Part shown: positions 44,973-52,850 of the stretch, piece after piece | How positions within the stretch are numbered: position 1 is the stretch's first letter | How the letters are laid out: every line of letters starts with the position of its first letter | DNA from: Nocardiopsis coralli | Lineage (GTDB): Bacteria > Actinomycetota > Actinomycetes > Streptosporangiales > Streptosporangiaceae | DNA length: 64,000 bases | Reading direction: 5' to 3' | Assembly (NCBI RefSeq): GCF_014892575.1 | Contig: NZ_JADBGI010000007.1 | Coordinates: forward strand, 183,628 to 247,627 | Translations under genes and position numbers: made by a program | The notes under the pieces: model-generated | What the model was told of the DNA's origin: nothing | What the model saw: only the letters and a program-made list of their open reading frames with translations | The model's database searches: none

Positions 44973-45431
44973 ATGACGGACAACGACGACCGCGACACCG
45001 GGCAGCGACGCGACCGCGAGGGGGACCGGCCTTCCGAGCCCGACCCCATCGGCAGCGTGCTGGGCCTCGTCGACGACGTCCAGCGCAGGATCTTCTCCGC
45101 CGGGGTCAAGCGGAGCGTGGACTCGGTGGTCTCGCGGCCCAAGGAGCAGGAGGACGTGTGGGGCGAGGCGATCCGCCTCGAGGCGCCCCAGCCCAGGCCG
45201 GCCTCCGAGGAGGTCTTCGAGATCGTGCGCAAGGCCGCGCCGGAGGTCGCCGGCCACCTGGGCCGCGCCGGACTCAGCCTCGCCGACGCCGTCGGCCGGA
45301 CGTGGGGTGTGCTCGAGCGCTCCCTCGAGCAGGCCCGCGAGGAGGGCCGTGCCGCCCGCGAGGCGGAGGAGCGGGCGGCCCGCGGTGGCGACGGCACGGC
45401 CGGCGGGAAGGGCGACGGCGCCCGGCCCTGA
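44973..45431 (+). CDS. Conserved hypothetical, charged protein
   Basis: A 152-residue protein with an Asp/Arg-rich disordered start, two amphipathic helical segments (PIGSVLGLVDDVQRRIFSAG and VAGHLGRAGLSLADAVGRTW) and a Glu/Arg/Gly-rich tail. The size, layout and place next to glucokinase recall the Streptomyces DUF5304 proteins, but I cannot confirm membership. ATG 44973 has AGGAGAGGG upstream. No function is proposed. Confidence 0.7.
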   Translation: MTDNDDRDTGQRRDREGDRPSEPDPIGSVLGLVDDVQRRIFSAGVKRSVDSVVSRPKEQEDVWGEAIRLEAPQPRPASEEVFEIVRKAAPEVAGHLGRAGLSLADAVGRTWGVLERSLEQAREEGRAAREAEERAARGGDGTAGGKGDGARP

Positions 45432-45484
45432 ACCGGAGCGACGCCAACAGGGGATGCCGGGGGCGGCTCGGCCTGGTTTAATCG

Positions 45485-45540
45485 AATGGTTTACACCATT
45501 TGCAAGGCCTCTGACGTCAAGATGCCCACTTATGTCAGAG
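45485..45540 (+). promoter_or_regulatory. Two inverted repeats upstream of glucokinase
   Basis: AATGGT-TTAC-ACCATT (45485-45500) and CTCTGAC...GTCAGAG (45509-45515 with 45534-45540) lie in a locally AT-rich stretch 30-85 bases before the ATG. Either could be an operator; the second could also be a 5'-UTR hairpin. Confidence 0.4.
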
Positions 45541-45570
45541 ATCAGGCGTAAGTGCGAAGGAGCTGCCCCC

Positions 45571-46518
45571 ATGCTGACCATCGGCGTAGACATCGGCGGA
45601 ACCAAGGTTGCCGCCGGTGTCGTCGACCCCCAAGGGCAGATCCTCGACCGGGTCAAGCACCCGACCCCCTCCGACGACCCCCGCGCCCTCGCCGACGTCG
45701 TGGCCCGCGCCGTCGGCGAACTGCGCGAGCGGCGTGAGGAGGACGAGATCGGCGCCGTCGGTGTGGGCGTGGCCGGGTTCGTCGACGAGGACCGGGCCAC
45801 CGTCCAGGTCGCGGTCAACATCGGACTGCGTGATCACCCCCTGCGCGACCGGGTGCAGGAACGTGTCGGCCTCCCCGTGGTCATCGAGAACGACGCCAAC
45901 GCCGCCGCCTGGGCCGAGGCCCGCTTCGGTGCCGGGAGGGACAGCGACCACATCGTGTGCGTGACCCTCGGGACCGGCATCGGCGGCGGCCTGGTCCTGG
46001 GCGGCCGGCTCCACCGCGGCCGCTTCGGTGTCGCCGCCGAGATCGGGCACTACCGGATGGTCCCGCACGGCCGCCGTTGCGCCTGCGGAAGCCACGGCTG
46101 TTGGGAGCAGTACGCCAGCGGCCGCGCCCTGGTCGCCGAGGGCCGCGACCTCGCCCGCGCCGACCCCGAGGCCGCCGAGCGCATGCTCAAGCTCGCCGAC
46201 GGGAGCGTGGAGGGCATCGAGGGCCGGGCCATCACCCAGGCGGCCCTGGAGGGCGACCCGGCCGCGCTGGAGTGCTTCGCGAGCGTGGCGGACTGGACCG
46301 GGCGCGGCCTGGCCGACCTGGCGGCGATCCTCGACCCGGAGTGCTTCATCGTGGGCGGCGGTGTCTCCGATGCCGGGGACATCCTCATCGACCCCGTCCG
46401 GCTCTCCTTCGCCCGCAACGTCTCCGGGGGCCCCGGGCGCAGGCTCGCCGACATCCGTGTGGCCGAGCTCGGCGGGGAGGCCGGCATCGTCGGCGCCGGG
46501 GACCTCGCCCGCCGCTGA
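45571..46518 (+). CDS. glkA: ROK-family glucokinase
   Basis: Phosphorylates glucose with ATP and in Streptomyces also mediates carbon catabolite repression. It has 315 residues: the phosphate-1 motif VDIGGTKVAAGVVD, the sugar-binding ENDANAAAWAEARFG, GTGIGGGLV and the ROK zinc motif CACGSHGCWEQYASG. No DNA-binding domain is present, so it is an enzyme rather than a ROK repressor. ATG 45571 has AAGGAG nine bases upstream. The phosphofructokinase gene further right is also glycolytic. Confidence 0.92.
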   Translation: MLTIGVDIGGTKVAAGVVDPQGQILDRVKHPTPSDDPRALADVVARAVGELRERREEDEIGAVGVGVAGFVDEDRATVQVAVNIGLRDHPLRDRVQERVGLPVVIENDANAAAWAEARFGAGRDSDHIVCVTLGTGIGGGLVLGGRLHRGRFGVAAEIGHYRMVPHGRRCACGSHGCWEQYASGRALVAEGRDLARADPEAAERMLKLADGSVEGIEGRAITQAALEGDPAALECFASVADWTGRGLADLAAILDPECFIVGGGVSDAGDILIDPVRLSFARNVSGGPGRRLADIRVAELGGEAGIVGAGDLARR

Positions 46519-46536
46519 GCGGCCCCCGAACACGGA

Positions 46537-46575
46537 AGCGGCCGCCGTCCCCTCGCAGGGGGATCGGCGGCCGCT
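46537..46575. terminator. Bidirectional terminator between glkA and the acyltransferase
   Basis: An 11-bp outer stem (AGCGGCCGCCG, 46537-46547, with 46565-46575) is extended inward by TCCCC/GGGGA. It lies between converging stops. Confidence 0.75.
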
Positions 46576-46596
46576 CCCGTTCGGTCAGGACGGGGG

Positions 46597-47421
46597 TCAG
46601 CCCTCCTCGGAGGCCTTCTTCTGCTCGCGCTCGGCCGCCTTGCGGGCCTTGCGCTCCTCCTTGCGCCGGGCGCGGTCGGCCTTGCGGCGTTCCTTGTCGT
46701 CCGCGTGCTGCTCGCGCCGGGCCTCCTTGGCCTCGGCGTCCTGCTCCTTCTTGACCGCCTGGGCGTAGCGGTCGACGTACTCCTGGCCGGAGAGCTCCAT
46801 GAGCGCGTACATGATCTCGTCGGTGACCGCGCGCAGGACCCGCTGGTCCTCCTCCATCCCGTAGTAGCGGGAGAAGTCGAGGGGCTCGCCGAACTTCATC
46901 TGCGGGCGCACACCCAGCTTGGGCACGGTGCGGCCGGGGGGCATGATCTTCTCGAGGTTGATCATCGCCATCGGCACGACCGGGGCGCGCGACTCCAGGG
47001 CCAGGCGGGCCACACCGGTGCGGCCGCGGTAGAGCTTGCCGTCGGGGGAGCGGGTGCCCTCGGGGTAGATGCCGAGCAGGTCACCGCGCTTGAGCACGCG
47101 CAGACCGGTGCGCAGGGCCGCCTCGCTGGCCTTGCCTCCCGAGCGGTCGATCGGGATCTGCCCCACACCGCTGAAGAAGGCCCGGCTGGCAAAACCCTTG
47201 ACCCCGGTTCCGGTGAAGTACTCGGACTTGGCCAGGAACGTGATCTTGCGCGGCAGAGGCAACGGACCGAAGAAGTGGTCGGAGAAGGACAGATGGTTGC
47301 TGACCATGATGGCCGGGCCTCTGCGGGGCACGTTCTCCACACCCTCGGCCCTAGGCTGCCAGAGCACGGCCAACAACGGCCCCAGGATCGCTTTGACCAC
47401 CCAGTAGAACAATCGGATCAC
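46597..47421 (-). CDS. PlsC-family 1-acylglycerol-3-phosphate acyltransferase
   Basis: A phospholipid acyltransferase equivalent to Rv2182c, 274 residues. Motif I NHLSFSDHF (NHx4D), motif II near GQIPIDRSGG, motif III YPEGTRSPDGKLYRGRTG (EGTRS) and motif IV VVPMAMINLEKIMPPG are in order. An N-terminal hydrophobic helix anchors it. The last 50 residues form a Lys/Glu/Arg/Ala-rich tail, probably a charged helix. GTG 47421 has CAGGGG just upstream. It likely cooperates with fadD15 and pimB' in envelope lipid synthesis. Confidence 0.9.
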   Translation of the reverse strand: MIRLFYWVVKAILGPLLAVLWQPRAEGVENVPRRGPAIMVSNHLSFSDHFFGPLPLPRKITFLAKSEYFTGTGVKGFASRAFFSGVGQIPIDRSGGKASEAALRTGLRVLKRGDLLGIYPEGTRSPDGKLYRGRTGVARLALESRAPVVPMAMINLEKIMPPGRTVPKLGVRPQMKFGEPLDFSRYYGMEEDQRVLRAVTDEIMYALMELSGQEYVDRYAQAVKKEQDAEAKEARREQHADDKERRKADRARRKEERKARKAAEREQKKASEEG

Positions 47422-47876
47422 CCCTGCGTTCGCGGGGAGCTCTGGGCAGGGTCCACCGCTGGCCACTTTCCCGCTCGGTCGACTTGGATCAGGACATCCC
47501 CGCCTGGGGTGGCGGGTGACGGTCGGCTGACGTGGGCCATCTTCCCATCGGGCGACGGCATCTGCCAAAGCGCCCCTGATCGGGCGGCCGGGCCGGACCA
47601 CCACGAGGATACTCGTGCGCCGCACCCGGCCGACCGCCGCCCTGTCGGATCCGCGCCCGCGCACGCGCGCGACGCGCCAGGGCCGGAACCGGACCGGCGG
47701 GGACGGGGTACCGGCCCCGGGGCGCGGGAAGGCCGGGTGCAGGGCCGGAACAGGACAGGGGCCATTAGTGTTCTGTCATGGCGTGCGCCTGCCCGAACGG
47801 CTAACCTCGCAAGTCGGACACGCCCCACGGCCTGCGCCGCCCGGACGCGCCGAACGATCCCCCGGGAGACACCTCC
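47422..47876. other. Divergent intergenic region
   Basis: About 455 bases, very GC-rich, between the acyltransferase and the hydrolase. A TAGTGT (47766-47771) followed after six bases by an ATG opens an 8-codon ORF (MACACPNG) that ends before the hydrolase start. This looks like a leaderless mini-ORF, but I have no evidence of function. Confidence 0.3.
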
Positions 47877-48686
47877 GTGACATCCACCATCCCGACCGCC
47901 TCGGACACCGCGTTGCTCCCAGGGGCGGCACCCCTCAGCCACCGGGGCTCCCGGGTCGGGGCGCTGCTGTGCCACGGCTTCACCGGCTCACCGCACTCGA
48001 TGCGGCCCTGGGCCGAGTACCTGGCCGAGGCCGGGATCAGCGTCGAGCTGCCCCTGCTGCCCGGTCACGGGACGGTCTGGCAGGACATGAACCGCACGAC
48101 CAGCGACGACTGGTACGCCGAGGCCGAACGTGCCCTGTTCGACCTGGCCGAGCGCTGCGACGAGGTCCACGTCATGGGGCTGTCGATGGGCGGGGCCCTG
48201 AGCCTGCGCCTGGCCCAGGAACACCCCGACCTCGTCACCTCGGTGGTCCTGGTCAACCCCTCGCTGGCGTTGGAGGACTACCGGCTCCCGCTCATCGCGC
48301 CCGTCCGACGCCTGGCGGCCCGCCTGCTGCCCTCGACCCCCGGCATCGGCAGCGACGTCTCCCTGGACGACACGGTGGAGGGCGGCTACGACCGGGTCCC
48401 GACGGCGGCCGCGGCGACACTCCCGAAGCTGTGGCGCGCGGTTCAGGAGGGGATGTCCGGTTTGCGGGCGCCGGTCCTGGCCTACCGCAGCACCCAGGAC
48501 CACGTGGTCGGCCCGCGGAGTCTGCGTATCCTCGCAAGGAGAGCGGTCAACACCAGAGTGACGATCCACCTGCTCCGGGACAGTTACCACGTGGCGACCC
48601 TCGACCATGACGCGCCCACGATCTTCGCCGGAAGCCTCGCGTTCGTGCGAGAGCAGAAGAGGAGCGGGGAAGGAGCCGACCGATGA
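47877..48686 (+). CDS. Alpha/beta-hydrolase, carboxylesterase-like
   Basis: A 269-residue cytosolic hydrolase similar in layout to monoacylglycerol/carboxyl esterases. Visible are the oxyanion HGFTGSPHSMRPW, nucleophile elbow GLSMGG, acid in STQDHVV and base in DSYHVATLDHD. The start is a GTG at 47877. Its stop overlaps the next gene by four bases (ATGA), so both are translated together. Substrate unknown; the lipid-gene context suggests acylglycerols. Confidence 0.88.
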   Translation: MTSTIPTASDTALLPGAAPLSHRGSRVGALLCHGFTGSPHSMRPWAEYLAEAGISVELPLLPGHGTVWQDMNRTTSDDWYAEAERALFDLAERCDEVHVMGLSMGGALSLRLAQEHPDLVTSVVLVNPSLALEDYRLPLIAPVRRLAARLLPSTPGIGSDVSLDDTVEGGYDRVPTAAAATLPKLWRAVQEGMSGLRAPVLAYRSTQDHVVGPRSLRILARRAVNTRVTIHLLRDSYHVATLDHDAPTIFAGSLAFVREQKRSGEGADR

Positions 48687-49600
48687 CACAACGTCGGGAG
48701 AACGGCCTGCTCGCCGACGCCTATGTCCCGCTGATCCTGCTCTCCCCGTCGCACGCCGACCACATGCTCGAGGCCCTGCGCCGCAGCGGTATCGCCGCCT
48801 ACGCGGTGCCGCTCGACGAGGACGTGCTCGAACCGGCCGGCGGCTCCGACGAGGATCCCCCCACCGACCACCTCTACGTCGACGCCGACGAACGCTCGGC
48901 GGCCGAACACGTCCTGGGAGCTGAACTCCCCGGTCTGGACGACGACGAGGACCTCTCCGACCTGCTCGCCCCGCGCGGGCTCCCCGAGCAGGACCCCGCC
49001 GGCGACCGCGCCCCCGGCAGCGCGGAGAGCACCGTCGGCGGCGACCTGCTGGACGGGCCGCTCGAGGAGGGCCCCGGCAGCCGGGAGGGGACCGGCTCCG
49101 ACGACGAGGTCTGGAAGGACCTGGTCGCCCGCTTCTACGACACCGCCTCCGAACCCGACCGCGACAGCGCCTCCTGGCCCGACGCCGAGAACATCGGCAC
49201 CGGCGACCGCGAGGACGACTCGCCCGCCAACCGCATCGGCGACCTGCTCGCCTCCCGTGCCCGCCGCCGCGACGACCGCGCCGACCGGGACGAGGACTCC
49301 GCGGAGGACGACGAGGAACGCGCCGCACGCCGCGCGGAGGAGGAGATCGAGGGCCACTACGAGCCGCCGCCCCCGCCGCCCCTGCTGCAGGGGGACAAGG
49401 TCGGCATCGCCGCGTGGTTCGGCCTGCTCACGGCGCCCGTCGTGCTCTTCGGCTCGGCGTTCCTGGGCATCTCACTGCCGAACTGGATCATGCTCGCCGC
49501 GGTCGTGGCGTTCCTGACCAGCTTCGTGGTGCTGGTCCTGCGCATGACGGACAGCCGCCCGCCCGGCGACAGCGGACCGGACAACGGGGCGGTGGTCTGA
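48683..49600 (+). CDS. Acidic membrane protein of unknown function
   Basis: A 305-residue protein. The N-terminal 75 residues (DAYVPLILLSPSHADHMLEALRRSGIAAYAVP, partly quoted) look like a small signal-transducing fold of the DUF2007 type. A long Asp/Glu-rich disordered centre and a proline run (PPPPPP) lead to two C-terminal membrane helices (WFGLLTAPVVLFGSAFLG and WIMLAAVVAFLTSFVVLVL). Translationally coupled to the upstream esterase, and its stop overlaps the presumed start of the histidine kinase. Confidence 0.75.
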   Translation: MTQRRENGLLADAYVPLILLSPSHADHMLEALRRSGIAAYAVPLDEDVLEPAGGSDEDPPTDHLYVDADERSAAEHVLGAELPGLDDDEDLSDLLAPRGLPEQDPAGDRAPGSAESTVGGDLLDGPLEEGPGSREGTGSDDEVWKDLVARFYDTASEPDRDSASWPDAENIGTGDREDDSPANRIGDLLASRARRRDDRADRDEDSAEDDEERAARRAEEEIEGHYEPPPPPPLLQGDKVGIAAWFGLLTAPVVLFGSAFLGISLPNWIMLAAVVAFLTSFVVLVLRMTDSRPPGDSGPDNGAVV

Positions 49601-50721
49601 GCCTGGGCTTCGACGTCCCCCTCTGGCGCACGTTCGCGCTCTACCGCGCCGCAGCGCTGGTCCACGCCCTGGTCCTCATCGTCCAGCACCACGAGCACCT
49701 GATCCGCCCCTGGCTCGCCTGGGGCGTGCTCGCGGTGATGGCGCTGTGGACCGTCGTGAGCGCCCGCGCCTACTCCCACCCGCACCTGCGCGACGCACGG
49801 ATGCTCACCGCCGACCTGGCGGTGGCGTTCGCGTGCCTGTTCGCGACCGGACTGGCCGCCGGCCCCCACTACCTGACCCAGGCCGCGCCGCTGAGCGCGT
49901 ACTGGTTCGCCGGGGCCGTGCTCGCGGTCGGGGCGATCGGGGGCGTGCGCGCGGCGGTCCTCGTCGCGATCCTTTACGGCGCCGGGGACCTGGCGCTGCG
50001 TGAGTTCATGGGCGCGACCGTCACCGGGGCCACACTCCGCGGCGTCGTCCTGCTCCTGCTCGCCGGGACCGCCGTGGGGTACATGGCCCGCGTCGCCCAT
50101 CGGGCCGAGGAACGCTTCGCCCGCGCCGTGGAGTTGGAGGCACGCACGCGCGAGCGCGAGCAGATCGCCCGTTCGGTGCACGACTCCGTGCTCCAGGTGC
50201 TCTCCCTCGTGCACCGGAGGGGCGAGGAGGCCGGGGGAGAGGCGGCCGAGCTCGGGCGCATGGCCGGGGAGCAGGAGGTGCGCCTGCGGTCGCTGATCAG
50301 CGGCACCGAGGCCCCGGTCCAGGACACGCCCGGGACCGCGGACCTGCGTGACCTTCTGCGCTCGGAGGAGAGCCCCCTGGTGTCGGTCTCCGGGCCCGCC
50401 GAACCGGTCGACCTGCCCGACCACTCCGCCCGCGAGCTCGCGGCCGCCGTGCACGCAGCTCTGGAGAACGTGGCCCGCCACTGCCCCGAGAGCACCCGCG
50501 CGTGGGTCCTGGTCGAGGACGAGGGGACCGGGGTGACCGTCAGCGTGCGCGACGAGGGGCCCGGTATCCCCGAGGGCCGGCTGGAGGAGGCGCGGAACGA
50601 GGGCCGGCTGGGGATGGCCCAGTCGGTGCTCGGCCGAGTGCGGGACCTCGGCGGCAGCGTCGACGTCGTGACCGGGCCCGAGGAAGGCACCGAGGTCGAG
50701 ATCCACCTGCCGCGTCCCTGA
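49597..50721 (+). CDS. MacS-like sensor histidine kinase (NarL/HisKA_3 type)
   Basis: A membrane sensor kinase of about 374 residues. Five or six hydrophobic helices (about 10-165) precede a HisKA_3 phosphorylation site (REQIARSVHDSVLQVLSL, His near 195) and an ATPase domain (AALENVARHC, VRDEGPGIPEGR). The start is problematic: no ATG, GTG or TTG lies in frame between the stop of the upstream gene and the first conserved residues. A CTG at 49597 overlaps the preceding TGA like a normal ATGA junction and has GGGGCGG upstream, so I propose it. The likely partner regulator is at 55558-56241. Confidence 0.8.
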   Translation: MSLGFDVPLWRTFALYRAAALVHALVLIVQHHEHLIRPWLAWGVLAVMALWTVVSARAYSHPHLRDARMLTADLAVAFACLFATGLAAGPHYLTQAAPLSAYWFAGAVLAVGAIGGVRAAVLVAILYGAGDLALREFMGATVTGATLRGVVLLLLAGTAVGYMARVAHRAEERFARAVELEARTREREQIARSVHDSVLQVLSLVHRRGEEAGGEAAELGRMAGEQEVRLRSLISGTEAPVQDTPGTADLRDLLRSEESPLVSVSGPAEPVDLPDHSARELAAAVHAALENVARHCPESTRAWVLVEDEGTGVTVSVRDEGPGIPEGRLEEARNEGRLGMAQSVLGRVRDLGGSVDVVTGPEEGTEVEIHLPRP

Positions 50722-50757
50722 GGTGCCCGGACGCGCACGCGCCGCCGGGCCCGCGGG

Positions 50758-51420
50758 TCACAGAGCGGGGCCGTCCCCGGGCTCCTCCTGGGCGGAGAAC
50801 CGCTGCTCCAGCCACGGGTCGGCCCGGTTGTGGTACCCGCGCTCCTCCCAGAAACCGCGGCGGTCCGCGGTCATGTACTCCACCATCCGCAGCCACTTGA
50901 CGCTCTTCCACCCGTACAGGTGCGGCACCACCAACCGCAGCGGATGGCCGTGCTCGGGCGTCAGCGGGAGGCCGTCCCGGTGCGTGGCCAGTACGACCGA
51001 CGGGTCCAGGAAGTCGGACATGCGCAGGTTCGCGCTGTAGCCGTACTCGCCCCACACCATCACGTGCGTGGCCTCGGGGGAGGGCGGTGCCAGCGCGACC
51101 AGGTCGAGCGCGCTCACCCCCGACCACCGCACCCGGGGGACGCTGAAGCGCATCACGCAGTGGAAATCGCTGACAGACTCGGTGCGCGGCAGCTCTTGGA
51201 ACTCCTCGTGGGTCCAGCGGTAGGACCCCAGGTCCTCGGTCGCGCCCACCACCCGTAGGTCCCAGCGCTCGGGCCGGAACGCCGGGACCGGGCCGTAGTG
51301 CAGGGCCTTGTGCTCGTACCGGGCCGCTTGTCCGGGCGGGAGTCGGGGCACTGCCTCCCCGCCCCGCCTGTCGGGCTCCGTTCCAGCGGGCAATCGGTCC
51401 CCCGTTTCGTGTGTCGGCAC
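50758..51420 (-). CDS. Sulfite-oxidase-like molybdopterin oxidoreductase
   Basis: A 220-residue protein with the oxidoreductase molybdopterin-binding fold (SUOX/YedY superfamily). The probable Mo-ligating Cys is in SDFHCVMRFS. GEYGYSANLRM and HGHPLRLVVPHLYGWKSVKWL (partly quoted) are family hallmarks. It has no signal peptide and no heme or dimerisation domain, unlike full sulfite oxidases. GTG 51420 was chosen because AGGGA lies upstream and because family members are about this length. Substrate unknown. Confidence 0.82.
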   Translation of the reverse strand: MPTHETGDRLPAGTEPDRRGGEAVPRLPPGQAARYEHKALHYGPVPAFRPERWDLRVVGATEDLGSYRWTHEEFQELPRTESVSDFHCVMRFSVPRVRWSGVSALDLVALAPPSPEATHVMVWGEYGYSANLRMSDFLDPSVVLATHRDGLPLTPEHGHPLRLVVPHLYGWKSVKWLRMVEYMTADRRGFWEERGYHNRADPWLEQRFSAQEEPGDGPAL

Positions 51421-51475
51421 CGGATCCCTGCCATCCTCCCAGGGGGTGACGAGAGCCAGATCACTCCCCCCGCCC

Positions 51476-51506
51476 TTGTGCGGGGGAGCGGACGGTGCGT
51501 TATAGT
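51476..51506 (+). promoter_or_regulatory. Promoter of the aroF leader
   Basis: A strong -10 TATAGT (51501-51506) lies seven bases before the leader-peptide ATG, so the leader transcript should start at or next to that ATG. TTGTGC (51476-51481) with a 19-base spacer is a possible -35, longer than ideal. Confidence 0.6.
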
Positions 51507-51513
51507 CACTCGC

Positions 51514-51588
51514 ATGCAGCGAAACTTTTGGCGCTTTTATGGCTACCGGCCCGTATCCCGGACGGTCGCCTGTAAAGCGCTGCGCTGA
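51514..51588 (+). CDS. Aromatic leader peptide of aroF
   Basis: A 24-codon ORF, too short for normal gene calling. It begins MQRN, contains NFWRFYGY at residues 4-11 (two Phe, one Trp, two Tyr within seven residues) and ends in TGA at 51588. The Phe codons are both TTT and one Tyr is TAT, rare choices in this genome. It sits between a promoter and a terminator hairpin in front of DAHP synthase, the gateway of aromatic amino-acid synthesis. This is the architecture of a transcription attenuator responding to all three aromatic amino acids. No ribosome site is needed if the message is leaderless. Confidence 0.75.
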   Translation: MQRNFWRFYGYRPVSRTVACKALR

Positions 51589-51606
51589 CACAGACGACTT
51601 CACCAG

Positions 51607-51635
51607 GAGCCCCGGGCCGGACAGGCCCGGGGCTC
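51607..51635 (+). terminator. Attenuator hairpin of aroF
   Basis: A perfect 12-bp stem (GAGCCCCGGGCC, 51607-51618, with 51624-51635), loop GGACA, followed by TCTGCG. A competing pairing exists: CCGGCCCG at 51546-51553 within the leader peptide is the exact complement of CGGGCCGG at 51613-51620. It would break the terminator. A third pairing, GCGCTTT (51531-51537) with AAAGCGC (51574-51580), would enclose the antiterminator arm. Confidence 0.7.
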
Positions 51636-51701
51636 TCTGCGTTCCGGGCGACGGTCCCCCGGCGGCTCGACCGCACACCGACACACACAGGGACAACCCA
51701 C

Positions 51702-52748
51702 ATGGTCATCGTCATGGCACCGGACGCCACCCCCGACAACATCGACGCGCTCGTCGAACTGGTCTCCTCCGCCGGAGGTGAGGCCTACGTGACGCGCGGC
51801 GTCAGCCGCACCATCATCGGTCTCGTCGGGGAGGTCGACCGGTTCCAGGACCTGGGCCTGGCCGCCAAGCCCGGGGTCGCCGAGGTGCTGCGCATCTCCG
51901 CCCCCTACAAGCTCGTGAGCCGCGAGAACCACGACCGCCGTTCCGTGGTCAGCGTGCGCGGCGTGCCGATCGGCGGCGACCACATGACCGTCATCGCCGG
52001 CCCCTGCGCCGTGGAGACGCCCGAACAGACCCTGGAGGCCGCGCGCATGGCCCAGGCCGCGGGGGCGTCCCTGCTCCGCGGCGGTGCCTACAAGCCCCGC
52101 ACCTCCCCCTACGCCTTCCAGGGCCTGGGCGAGGAGGGCCTGAAGATCCTCTCCGACGTGCGCGACGAGACCGGGCTGCCCATCGTCACCGAGGTCGTTG
52201 ACGCCAACGACGTCGACCTGGTCGCCTCCCACGCCGACATGCTCCAGATCGGCACCCGCAACATGCAGAACTTCGCCCTGCTGCAGGCCGCGGGCGACGC
52301 CGGCAAGCCGGTCCTGCTCAAGCGCGGCATGAACGCCACCATCGAGGAGTGGTTGATGGCCGCCGAGTACGTCGCCCAGCGCGGCAACCTCGACATCGTG
52401 CTGTGCGAGCGCGGGATCCGCACCTTCGAGAAGGCCACCCGCAACACGCTCGACATCAGCGCCGTCCCGGTCGCGCAGAACCTCTCGCACCTGCCGGTCA
52501 TCGTCGACCCCTCGCACTCGGGCGGAAAGCGCGAACTGGTCCTGCCGCTCTCGCGCGCGGCCGTGGCCATCGGCGCCGACGGTGTCATCGTGGACGTTCA
52601 CCCGCACCCGGAGACCGCGCTGTGCGACGGCCCCCAGGCCCTGCTCGAGGGCGACCTGGCCGAGCTGCGCGACCTCGCGGGCACGCTCGCCGCGCTCGGC
52701 GGCCGCACCCTGACCCCCGCGCCCGGGCAGGAGCTCGCCGGGCTGTGA
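51702..52748 (+). CDS. aroF: 3-deoxy-7-phosphoheptulonate (DAHP) synthase
   Basis: The first committed step of the shikimate pathway, 348 residues. It is the class I-beta type: an N-terminal ferredoxin-like regulatory domain (about 1-70, MVIVMAPDATPDNIDALVEL) precedes the barrel (IAGPCAVET, LLRGGAYKPRTSPYAFQG, IVDPSHSGGKRELV). The regulatory domain in such enzymes confers feedback inhibition by an aromatic product. ATG 51702 has CAGGGAC upstream. The upstream leader peptide and hairpin imply additional control by attenuation. In mycobacteria the orthologous position holds the class II enzyme aroG, so this appears to be a type replacement. Confidence 0.94.
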   Translation: MVIVMAPDATPDNIDALVELVSSAGGEAYVTRGVSRTIIGLVGEVDRFQDLGLAAKPGVAEVLRISAPYKLVSRENHDRRSVVSVRGVPIGGDHMTVIAGPCAVETPEQTLEAARMAQAAGASLLRGGAYKPRTSPYAFQGLGEEGLKILSDVRDETGLPIVTEVVDANDVDLVASHADMLQIGTRNMQNFALLQAAGDAGKPVLLKRGMNATIEEWLMAAEYVAQRGNLDIVLCERGIRTFEKATRNTLDISAVPVAQNLSHLPVIVDPSHSGGKRELVLPLSRAAVAIGADGVIVDVHPHPETALCDGPQALLEGDLAELRDLAGTLAALGGRTLTPAPGQELAGL

Positions 52749-52774
52749 TGCCCGGGTAGGGCCACGGGCACAGA

Positions 52775-52827
52775 ACGGGCCCCGGTGCCAGGTACGGATG
52801 CACTCCGTTCCCGGCACCGGGGCCCGT
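52775..52827. terminator. Bidirectional terminator between aroF and thiI
   Basis: A perfect 15-bp stem (ACGGGCCCCGGTGCC, 52775-52789, with 52813-52827), with a small inner ACGGA/TCCGT stem in its loop, between two converging stops. Confidence 0.8.
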
Positions 52828-52850
52828 CGTGTGCGGGGCACACGGTCGGC

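Noticed and set aside
47778..47804. Cysteine-responsive leader mini-ORF (MACACPNG) before the hydrolase
   Set aside because: It has only two non-adjacent Cys, no terminator or pairing partner was evident, and the downstream gene has no sulfur link. It is kept only as a note.
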